A stretch of DNA of 64,000 nt, from NCBI GenBank assembly GCA_008360955.1, contig LUCM01007409.1, forward strand, positions 278,056-342,055. The letters are read 5' to 3'. Both the position numbers and the translations under genes were made by a program. The stretch's first letter is position 1. Every line of letters begins with the position of its first letter. Shown here piece by piece: positions 28,110-40,100 of the stretch. This DNA comes from Fasciolopsis buskii. Lineage: Eukaryota > Platyhelminthes > Trematoda > Plagiorchiida > Fasciolidae. The notes beneath the pieces were generated by a model. It did not search any database, was not told the origin of the DNA, and saw nothing but the letters and a program-made list of their open reading frames with translations.

Positions 28110-31100
28110 ACATTGGTGCAATAGGCCTCGAAAACTACGGAGAAGGCTACTTCCACTACCCTCATGCTAAAAACGTAAAAATGCAGTCGATTTCCAACTT
28201 TTAATTGACATGACAAAGTTTTGCGAAAAGTCTCGATGACGTTATAAATATAAGGACTATTTTATAGCCCGTTGGCTAGGAAGTAGGTGGTCCATTACGC
28301 GATTAGTGATAGCCAGCGTGAGTAACCAAAATAGAAAATTTCATTGTTACTATTACAACCAAAATTAACTTTGCCTTGGATGTTTGCTGGGGGATTACTC
28401 AAGTAATTCGACGGCTAGTCACGAATTATTAAGACAAGCCTTGCGATCCAGAATGAGCGGTTTCTCTTTAAGCATTTAGTAAGATCATCTAGCGATCGCA
28501 AAAGTTAGATGCACGTAAGTTCAGATAGAGACCAATCATACCAAAAGCAATGTAGACCGTGAATGGAGCAAAACCTCGAGACTGACGTTAGTGGAGACGG
28601 AGTTCTATTAACGCGACGCTGTGGACTGTTTAGATGGTATATCAGCTGTTGTTCGAATTGCGGTTTAAGGAGTTTTTCATTAAATAAGTTCAACCAACTG
28701 CCTTCAAATCTACACAGTGCATTCGCTAAGCACGTTGAAAATCAGGCTAGTAATCTCCAGTTTAAGAAAGTTGGTCGGCCTATAATCTATGGATATGGTT
28801 CCCCATCCATTACAGCCTCTACCTCGACTTAAATTCTCGGCTGTATTTTCGTGATCCTATGATCACATTCAGTATGTTATTCCCTAAATTCAATAATAAC
28901 TGAGCAGTCGTGCACAAGGCAGTACCAGTTATTGATTAAAAGTCAAATGATTTTAAGATTTATTATTCTTTGTCCTTCTATTCACGGACAACCAATGGGC
29001 AACAGTGAGACTGTACTTGATGAAATAACGCTAGAGGAATGAGTTGAACCCATAAAATTCCAATCAAAAGTGACGAAATTCCCATCGCACTACGTCCTGT
29101 CGGTACTTTTGAAAAATTTTACATGACTGGATAGTTCCGATGTCTGGAAATTCGCAGTCTAATTCTACAGGCCCAGTTTTCTCAAAAACTGTCCACAGAG
29201 ACAAGTGCCTTGTGAAACGTTATGAACATTCAATAAAAAAGAGGCAGAAAATTTTGTATTACTGCATTTAGGTGCAACTACCCAATTAGTGGTCAGCTGT
29301 TTACATCAATTAAACCAAATTTCCCAGTCCGTTTTAGATGTTCACCGGCAGCATGAGATCTTGCCACTGTAGTTTACCAAAGTGATGAGAAAAATACACA
29401 TTAAAAATGATGAAAACGAGTGTTACTTGACGACGATCTAAGTGATTGGTCACTTGCATTACCATTCCATTTAACTAAATCTCTGTTGGCATTTTTACGT
29501 AGCGTCCCAGTTGCAGTTGAATAAACCTGGTGTGGTGCACCAGTGGAGCTAATTGACTGTGAGACGGTTTTGAAGTGGTACGGCAAACAAGAAGGGATAG
29601 TCGGTCAACGGTACAGTCAGCTAGCATATGAATGCGAGGAAGTACGATTTCCTTTTGTCCAAAGCTGTCAAAGACTGTTTTATTAATAAAAGGGGAAAAC
29701 ACACAAGACATACACCAGAAACGGGACTTCGATCAAAAGAAGAGCCGGCTGGTGCAGGTATAATTTGAACTCGAGTGAAATTTGTGCCAATTTTACAAAG
29801 CATAATTTTTAGCCATTGTCGACATTTGAATGGTTGGATAGCTTGCCCTCGCTTCCAGTTGACTGTTCCATATGCTGTATCTTGACCTTATGTGCTGCTA
29901 AAGATAAAACTGTGCCACAACTAGCCTTGTGATTAAATTTACCACCGTCTACCTTTTGTATACCTTGAACTGAAACTGGTCTAACAAAGTTGAAGCTAGT
30001 TTAGATGACATTTCCACTTCCATAGACTGACTTATCCGAAGCCTGATGGAGTCCACGGTTCCTCAGATATAATGTTGCACCACATAAGATCAGCCAAAAG
30101 GTGATTATTTCTTGAGCAATGTCCCTCAGAAGAAAACTGAATTACAGCAGACCCACACGATTGAGTTCTCCACCTGGGATTGAAGGTTTTTACCTATCTT
30201 GAAAATCTACATTTTCGTTTAAACTACTTCATTTTGAAACTATCTTTACCTTGATATATATATATATATATTCATGTTATATGAACCTGCATACTCTGAT
30301 GTCCCAAAACTTTCTTTCAAATGACCCTGCGTTTAGAATAATCGTGATAATATTGAATAACAAAAGAAATACTAGGGGCGTTTCAAATTGAGTCGGGAGT
30401 CCAGATTGCATTCACCTTAAGAACTTTGCTAACTCAAAATTTAATCACCGAAAGTCATGGTGTAATTGCAGATATTTTGCACTGGAAATAAGGTTACACT
30501 CAAGATATATGGAGAAAATTTTGATTTTACATACAGGGACAAGTGTTCCAACTTGTTTTCATTGGTAACCGCTAATAATCGTTACGGTCAATCTAAATCA
30601 GTAAGAGGAATGTATCAATAAGAAAATTTCAGGGTTATTGAGGCTAATTTAACGCTTACCATCGTTGTCATCATCTAGATCTACGTGGTTCAATTCACCA
30701 TCCCAGTCTGAATCTTGGGTGCGGTCCAACAACCCATCGTTGTCAATATCTTCGTCAATATCGTCCGGAATCCCATCACAGTCGTGATCATTTGGAGTGC
30801 CAACTATTCGAATCGGTTTAGGTTTGGGCTCTGGTTTCGGTTTCGGTTTCATATGGGACTTGAATGCATGAATAGTGAGCTGCACCTCAGCTTTAGGCTG
30901 AGAGCCACCACTTGGATGATGCGTCTCGTGCGCGGTGGGAGCTGGTTTGGCAGATTGTGGTTTGACCAGATTTTGAGTTTGCGGTATCGGTTTTTGTGGT
31001 GGAATTGGCTTTGCTGGGGCAACCGGTTTCGGTTTGACCGACTCTACTTGTTTGGCTCCTGGTGCTGCTTTCTTTTTGGTAACTTTTGTTGGTTTACCGT

Positions 31101-34100
31101 TCGTAGTCGGCGCGGTCACTTTGGCTTTTTTCGGTGTTGGCGAAGTGGTTACTGTGGGTTTTACAGCCAACAGCTGACGACCACCTATCAGGCGTATGAA
31201 GTACAAGCTAAACTGAAGCATGGGAGACGACAAACTTCACGGGAATGCAATGTGCATGTCTAGTCATTGGAAAGCGTAGCAGGCTATTGGGATCGATGTG
31301 TACCATAAATGCAGATAGACTTGAATCTGGATTTTAAGTGGACACTGATGACTGACTGTAATCGGATTAACTGGATAAATTTGTGAATAGTGCACTTTGA
31401 TGCTAGAATACGCCAATTCACCAAAATTCTCATATGATATCAAGTTGCCCAACTTTCCGTATATGACAGGAGTACATGGATAACATTAAACTTGATCCGA
31501 TTGGTCAATATCTGTGCCCATATAAAACCGAAACCTCAATGAGATAAAAAATTATCAAGTTGGAAGTATTTTATTGACAGCCATAAAAGAGGCCTCTGTA
31601 AATTCATTGTCCCGTGAATGTGCACGACCGTACTCACACACGGTTGATGCCAACTAAAATTAATGTTTGCCTAAATCCTTTTTATCTTTGCAAATAAATT
31701 CAGATGCTCGAACTACCTACACACATACGGCTAGGGTGATTATTCTGCTTCTACAAAAGTATATGTTTAACCTACGCGACTAATACTTTCTCTGCCATAG
31801 AGTGCAATTTTTATCGATGGACAGCGAGATTAAAATAGTCATATTGATGCGGTTTACGTCTCTCTAAGGCAAATGGACAGAAGAATCGATGGCACTCTTG
31901 GGTTGACCGGAATTAGCCGAAAACAGATCATATATCGTAAGCCTAATTCCGGACCAGTGGGTGGCTCCTGATGCACTTTGGTTACTCCTCTAGCATAGTA
32001 AACACGAAGGAGTAAATGATCCAAATTTAGACGAAACAGGATTGTGTTTATTAGCTATTTTCCGTTCAGAAAGAAGTGAAGGTTGACAAATTTAGCGATT
32101 TTGTCTGCTAATGAGAATATGTCGAGGAAGGGTGACTACACCTGTTTAAACAGTTGCACTAAAAATGTTTCCGCCGACTCCGCCAGGGAACCGATTTAGG
32201 TTTCTAGGTGAATAAACATTTTTACCATTGTCCTTGCACCCATTAGATCGATCCCGAATCAAGCATCGATCTAAGTATGGCATTTTGGAGACATTTGGAC
32301 TAATATCGTCAGTTACAAATGCTACTTATTTAACAGTGCAGCGGGATGGCTCAGGAGCTAGACGTAGAATGAAAACGAGGTTTGTCACTAGGACTCAGGC
32401 AACGTGCATCTAGATACATAACGAGGAATTTAAAAACCGAAGTATGTCAATGACCTATCATGACATGTAGAAACGAGAGGATCAAATTCCACGAAGTAAA
32501 ATAGTTTCACTATCGCTTTAACCATGCGCTGCTTCAACCACAATTGTCTTCATTATTCAAAAAATGCTCCTTCGTTTTTGTCCCAGATGTCAATTAGCAT
32601 TGATGATCTAAAAAGTTCGCAAACTCCATTCGTCGACCTGATGACCCGAAAGGTCACGAGCGAGCAGATGGGGGCCGTGTGATCAACGAGAGCATTACTG
32701 GTTGATGATTACGAGCAATGGTAGAGTACACGTTTGTGCGAGCATAAAGCAACAGTCTGATATGGAATCGTGGCGAATAAGATCAGTAGGCCTGTTCAAG
32801 GTCATTGCCTTTGTTCTTTCCACAAAGGGGCAATTCGAGAACGTTGCCGTCTCCTCAAAACGTGCTACGCAGACTGAGGTAAGTTAACATGCGGTTGCAG
32901 TTTGTTCCAATTATGGACTAGAATGCGTAGCCATGCAACCGAAAACTTTCGTATAGGCACACACACACCCCGGACGACGACAGATGAACAGACGAATGAA
33001 ACAATGGATGGAGAGCAGCAGATAGAGCAAGAAAGCTACACACACACACAAACCAAATGATCAGTAACGTGCAACACGTTGAGCGCACTAAAATCCATGC
33101 GGTTCAGCTTACCCACGGACGATGTGCGCGCGTTTCGATTGGAGTGCACTTTTCGCCATTCCGCGAATTCCGGGTCGTCAATCGTTTCATAGTCTTCAGC
33201 GGATCGGTCTTCCAAATCTGAGTCGGACGTGTCTTCGTCTTCTATTTCCTCGTCATCCAGTATTGCACCGGAAGCACGCACACCAACATTCTCCGTCTCT
33301 TTTGCATCGCTCGCTGAAGCTTTTTTATTAGGGGTCAAGTGTTTTTTCCCATTATTTGTATCATCACTACCGTAACCCATCCACGCAATAAATCGTTTCA
33401 GTCGACGCAGACCCTCTTCGCCCAAACTTCTCATCTTTTTCTCTTCATGTAGTTTCATTTCCCCCATATTTTGTGGATCGAAATCTGCTTCAATTCCTTC
33501 GTCCTGCTCATAATCTTCGCTAGGTTGATCAGAATCGGTTACTTCTTCCTCATCTTCCCCTGCCTCTTCAGTAAGCTCAGTATCGTCTTCTAGTTGCTCA
33601 TCATCCCCTGTTGTCAACTCGTACTCTTCAACTTCTTCTGTCCCGCCTAGCTGGTGGTCCTCTTGCAGGTTCTCTGGTTCGTCATCATCTTCAATCTCCT
33701 CCTTCTCAAGGCTGTCGGAATCGTCCAACAAAGCTTCCTCCGCATTCTCCTCGCCCTCTCTTTCACGATTCTCTTCATTACTGTCCTCTTCATCATCCTC
33801 ATTTCCATCATTGTCTACATCTTCGTCTGCGTTGCTGTCATCTTCAACCTCCAAAACCTCTAAAAATTTAGGGTCTTTCTGTTTCATTTGCTCTCCTTTT
33901 AAGGTTTTCCTGGACGAACGTCTGTTGTGTTTCGTAATCACCTGTTTCGTGCTATATTTACCCTCGTGTTTGATACGCATCACTAATTTACATTCGACAT
34001 AATCATCACCGTTCTCACCTATCACATCCACTGCTTCCATGACAGGATCACCATCTTCGTCTGGATCATCCACATCGTCATCGTCGTCATCATTCGCGTC

Positions 34101-37100
34101 CTCCTCTGACTCCGCGGCTGACCACAGTTGCAGCAGTTTGCGACACGTGCCACATTTCGGCTGTAGTGGGTTGAAAAGCAACAAAACGAACTATGAGTAA
34201 CTGTTTTAATTTTATGCAAACTGTTCCAAGCTGCCCTGATACAAAACACGTGATGGAGTCCTATCATGAGGCCCGAGGTTGGAAAACGTCTCCCGGGCAA
34301 AAGGATCCATTAGGAGGATTTTATCCCAGAAAAATGAAATTCTTTTGTCTACCGCTCCAGGCTCAACGAACTTGGAAAATCTGCGGAGATTGGTGAATAG
34401 TGTTTCCAGTTGCGTATTCCAGCAAATTCAGTGGGTTCACTTTCAGTAAGCAAGACAACCAACGGACAAGATCGTACCATTAAAAACAATGGAAACACCG
34501 GAAAAGCTGTTTCCTCCTTTTCAGAATTCATCATCAGCTTCAATAGTGAAGTGAGCATCGATACTGCAGAAAGAATTGGTCCACAATCGAACTGAATCTT
34601 TTACCCTTAAAAGCTACCCAAATGAGGTGTGCTGATTAACTCGCTCGACTTTTTCCAATGATCGTGACATAATTATTTTTCCTCAGCCAAATGTGTGCGG
34701 TGGATCAGGCTTATTACCATTCACTACCACGGTTACTGCTTAGCTGTGCAAGGCGCAAGCCGTGCATTCATTTGGTACTTTCTTCGGCTGATTCAACTCT
34801 TGCAGCCTGTTTGTTAATAACCATCCACTGAAATATTGGCAACCATCGGTATCAGGCCAGAAGATGAAGCCAGTTTTATTAAACAGCTCGCATAACGTAC
34901 TGATATGTTTTGCCGATAACTTAACCCCAGTTATTTGGTCGAGAACTGCCTTTTGTAGATGGATAATTTCACATTTACCCACCTCAAGATCCGAAGTGAG
35001 GTCTGAACTGACATCGTTTGCATTAACTAACAGAAATGCAAAATGAACGGGTTCCACATAGTTCTTCATACAGCCGTGTCGGTGGTGAAATCGGTTATGA
35101 GGCAAATTCACTTGACTGTGTCGAGAATGTACCTGTTTCGAATGATAAATAGGTGGGCTTTAGGTAAAACTATTATTCTACTATTTAATCACACCAGATC
35201 GTTTCCCCTTCGTGTCCAACGTTATGTAACGTTTAGACAAAATTTTAGAAAACTTTTTGTGCAGCGAATGAAATACAGCTTTCTCAATAAGCATGACAGT
35301 TAGTATTTCGGATGTTTGACCTATCTGTTATTACTGCTTAACTAAGCAGAACTAAGCTTTTTAAATTGTCTTCTTTGATCACGATTGGATTTTCCATCTA
35401 GTATGGATGTTTACATCGCCATTGGAAGACACTGAGATGCTTTGTTTGATTTATTAGGAAGTGTCAGTTGCAATGGGAATCAACCGAGTATTCAAACAGG
35501 ACTTACACTACACAACCAGCCGTTTTATGAGGTAACAAGATTATTTGGCATTGAAAATGAACAAACCTTTTCACGGATGCCTTGAAAGAAGCACAGAAGT
35601 AAAAATAAGCATGCTCATGCTTCATGCAAATTGGCTCCAATCAAACGAAATGGTTCGGTTGTATAAACTAATTGTCACGTGGGTCCTTTCTGGATCATTT
35701 TTCAGGTAGCTTCTGAATCATATCAAAATTATTTGTGCATCGAATCTGCCCTGGACTGTCTCCCACTTGGCTAGTTGAGGTCTCGTTCCGATCAGTCGGA
35801 ATCGTGGTACAATTGAAACTACAGTGTTTACTAGTTGTCCATGTATCAGGGCATAATGTACGTGAAGGAAAGCCGGATCTCATGGCAGAGGGGCCGGTTT
35901 TTGCATTGAGTGATCAATTCTGACGTAGTATGGAATAAATTTGTCCAAAATTCGAAATAAGGTGAAAAATACTATGGTTCAAATTTTGCTTACTCGGAAA
36001 GAACAGTTGTAAAAAAAATTCTATATAGCAAAATGTTACGCTGTGGGGTTATCTAAGGGGAAGAAACATAGGTTCTTGGAATCTGTGAAGACTGATGACC
36101 CAAAGAACCATAGTTCTGCTCTGCATAAGGCAGATAACAACATTATTTCTGCGACCGACCATCTTCATATTGGGCACTTCCGCCAAACAAATTACCAACC
36201 CAGTTGCAAAAGGAAATTTTCACTTGATTTTTATTCCTGGGCAACTCCCGTTGATACCACGTTACCGTGCTCCATGATAGCAAGAAAAGTGGCGGAATTC
36301 TGCAAACGACGGCAGTTGGTACTCCACTCCCCCGGCGATCCTAACAAGACAACTATTGCCAGCCATATCACTACCCTCCAATACAATTGACCAACACCAA
36401 ACAACCAAATTCTCCCATTCATCGAGGCCGCTGAGTCGAACCCGTGTAAAGGACTTAATTTTATAGTGATGACAATTGAAGTAAAACAGGACAGTTCATT
36501 AGGCCCAGTAACGAAGATGAACTAGCTTTTCCCTCAAAAGTGGCACAAAAAGAGTTCTATCGCTGAAGCTCGTAGTAATCGGTAAGTTAGTGGAACGAAA
36601 CCTAACGCGAATAAGCAGGCATTTGTGGATTCAGATTGCATCTAAAAGAACATATCGGGATATCAATTGATAGATTTTAAAGCAGCCAACAACCAGTAAA
36701 CATGTGCATCGATTTGTTTTTGTTCAGTAAAGAAATGTCCTGGTTATTCGAACTTTCCTCATCAAAATTTATTTGTACACATAATTCAAATGTGAAAACT
36801 CCTCGATCTGAGAAGGATTCGAACACACGCACGAGTGCAACCCACCCGTCATACTAAACGTACTCTAGCGGCAGGGTTATGAGGCCATGTCGGTCAAAGT
36901 TTAAGGGAATTGTTGAGCAGAAAGTCTTGTTCTAGCGAGTTTGACAAATTCAGTTTTATTGCCTAGCTGCTAGGCCATTCGCAATGCACGGGTTGTGTAC
37001 ATGCGTGGGTTCAAATATTGCCAAGGTAGAAGGATGTTCATATTTGCTAAAACCAGACTTTGCAACATTTGCTTGTTCTCACTAGAGGCAGATGACCAGT

Positions 37101-40100
37101 TCATGTGCCACTTGTCATCAATTGTGCAGAGCAAAGTCTGCGAATGGGAAAATTAGCGAGACAAGTCATTAAAAAATCGGTTACGTTTAGCCTACTCGCG
37201 GAACCATAAGCAGTGAAGAGCTTTTGGTAACATCGAACATTCATAGCAAAAATCATCTACATATATTACCTTGGGGTGATTTCATCTGCGACTCGCTTCG
37301 ATGTTCTAGAATTATTTCACAGCGCTTATTACGTAAGCACCTGCTTAACTAGGCTAGGAAACTGGAATTTTCGTGGGATTTTTCGTACACATCGGTACCA
37401 TGTCATCAGTTTTTACTTACCGCATCCGTTTGGCCCGTTCCGACTTTCCTTGATCGTGCCTCGATCCATTTGCATCGTCCTTAGCGATACTATTATGATT
37501 TCATGACAGACAATATAATGACTTGATCTACTGATGGACGCGGACTTTCTTTGTTCAGTTGAATGGCAGCAGTACTGATTAGTCACTTTGGAACACCACG
37601 AAAACAACATATGTGGATCAAAACCCAATCATCTTCGGAGAGCTAGTTAGCGTGCTTCTGTGAGCAGCTTTACAAAAGGCAGCTAATGGGAAACGCTGGA
37701 AAATAAGTGCAGTCAGAAGTATGTGCCGACGGGAAACGGAAATTTAAACAAAAGGAAGGGTTATCCTGAATTATGAACTCCCTGTGACAAATGAGCCCAT
37801 GCCATTTCAAGCGCGGGAAATTTTCACTGGAATACAGATAAAAACAAGTCATTATGTTGAAAAACACCTCTAAACATTTCTTGCTGTTTGAATTCGTCAC
37901 CGATTTTATCGGATTACAAAATTAATTAATATTAATTATCATTATTGAAAAATGACAAACTAAAAAGGTAACGAAGGATTGTATACTTAACTCCAGCCTT
38001 TACATGCTCACTCAGTCGAACAGTGTTATTCTACCGTCTGGGTTGAAAAGCAGTGGTCAGAGTGCTTCGAATACCGACTACTGAACTGCAATTACTTGCA
38101 CAAATCCATAAACCGGCCGGTATTTTAAGCAAAAGAAAGTAAATTAGTGTAAGTGACCGTGGGTCAGCCTTCAGTGGCTCGTTTGAACAGCGTTGTCAAC
38201 GGAGAACTGTGAATAACTGTCTAAACAGCTCCCATTTACTGGTTTGATTGGGGTTGTGACATGTTCTACCCAGTTTCATCAGCATTAAATGAATTCACGA
38301 CAGATGAGAAACGCAGTCTTACACAAAGTACAAATTTAAGCTTACTGGTTTGTGATCATCACACATGAATACATCCGGTAAATAAAGTTCTGCCAGTTCG
38401 GCATTTTAAAATTGCTGATTTATGAATACCTACCATACGAACGAAAGGTGATTTTGCATGTCGATGCTTATTCATGGCCATAAAGGACAGTGGAAATAAA
38501 ACAAAACCATTATCGCTTTCGGTGGCGTGGTGATGGCTAAGTCGTTTTTATTAAGATTCACTTTATGATAAGAAAATTCTGTTCATTAATGGAAAACCGA
38601 ACGATTCTTAAATCTCACTGTTTCACTCGAAATGTAGTGAATAATCAGCAGTATTGCCTATTTATCGGGCTTCTTTTTGAACTGAATCTTAGGCTGCATG
38701 GGATAACAAGAATATCCAATATGCTTCGCTACTGAGTGGATCGACATAACCACTAAACCGTTTTAAATGAAAACAGCAAATAAGTGATGACAGCGTAGAC
38801 ACTGGCTTAAAGAAACTGCATTATACAGATGAATGTTTCAAATAACAAACCGTCCATTCACAGCTACCGTCTAACATGAGAAGCTATTTTTTTTATTCAT
38901 CGGAACGTTATGAAAAGTAACATTTTAGTCTACTTAAATACCCGAAACCTATTTGTACATATTCAACTAGAGCTTATTTTATTCTCCCTGGAACAAGTAT
39001 GCGACTGAACTTACAAAATCCACGGTCTCAAAAGTCAATCCCATCCACAGCAGGTAGACAGGCCTAACTACTATCACTAACGGACCAGATGAATAAATAT
39101 GCAACTACTTGGCCAAATTAGGAACCCAAAAGGAACCGATAGCCTCGGAATCCAAGTACCAGTAAATGCTTCCCATATGAAAAATTCTTTTGGTTAACTA
39201 GGACATGTGTAATTTACGTCTTGCAACGACAATGAAGTCCTCATTCAGTATCAAAATTGGTAAAATCGCTGGCGTCCTGGTGATAACTTGGCTCTAGCAG
39301 TAATGCCAAGTAAGGCTGTAATAAATACTATTACATACTATACCGGCGGTGGTTAAGTAGATTAAACGTCTGTCGCCAAAAAGGCCAGATGTTTGAATTC
39401 CGGAACCACCGATCACTTTGGTGGCAAACAGCAAGCCGTTGTCGTCCAGCTCGTCGCAACAGCTGACCGAATATGTGACTCCATGCTACTCCAAGTTTCA
39501 GGGTCAAGGTTGCCGTTCACTTCCTTATGTATAGTGAATCCTAGCGAGTATCGGATATGCCTCTTTCACGACAATCATGATTCAAGAGACAATGAATTAT
39601 CGTATTACAGCGACAGAATTTTATGTCAAGCAGAAAGAGGTAACACATTACCGACCATCTTAAAGCTTTGCTATTCGCTGCCAGTGTGAATCGAACAACA
39701 AAACCAAAAATCCAATAAGGAACCACGAAGCAAATATATCCTGCCACACCTAATTTTTGACGCGGTTCAAGTTACGTGTTAAACCCTCTGATCACTCGTC
39801 TCCTCTTTGCACTAACCGTATACACAGATTTACAGTTGTTGACGTATGCACATAGAGACGGAATTTCGGACACAATATCAGAAGAAACACAAAAATGATT
39901 TTGACTGTAAGACTTGTCTCGAGAAAGACTACCTACGGTAGTCGAAACGTTAGCACATTACATCTACCAACAACGCTGTGTTATTAACATTATATCATTC
40001 ACAAAAAGGACTTTCACTTGCAATACACTCCGGAAGATGACGAGTTTCAAAAAACTGAGTCGAAAATCTTTCAATAAAAAAACTAGGAGCTTCTCCAACG

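Larger units (their letters stand above)
35116..38345 (-). other. Introns 4 and 5 of repeat gene (flanking exon 5)
   Basis: Intron 5 is 35,116-35,506 and intron 4 is 35,581-38,345. A SINE-like head near 37.0 kb is listed separately. A frame ending at a GTAAGT donor near 37,417 was considered as an exon and not used. Confidence 0.5.

Noticed and set aside
30715..31263. 182-codon plus-strand frame
   Set aside because: It is antisense to exon 8; its Arg/Phe/Trp-rich protein mirrors the Lys/Pro codons of the real strand.
34740..35111. Independent single-exon gene of 123 codons
   Set aside because: It lacks an ATG at the frame start and its first part fits better as exon 6 of the repeat gene.
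36958..37030. tRNA gene
   Set aside because: A- and B-box-like sequences are present but no acceptor stem or anticodon arm can be drawn; a SINE head fits better.
37413..37506. Exon candidate ending at a perfect GTAAGT donor
   Set aside because: It ends in phase 1 and would break the phase 0 junction between exons 4 and 5; it has no distinctive sequence.
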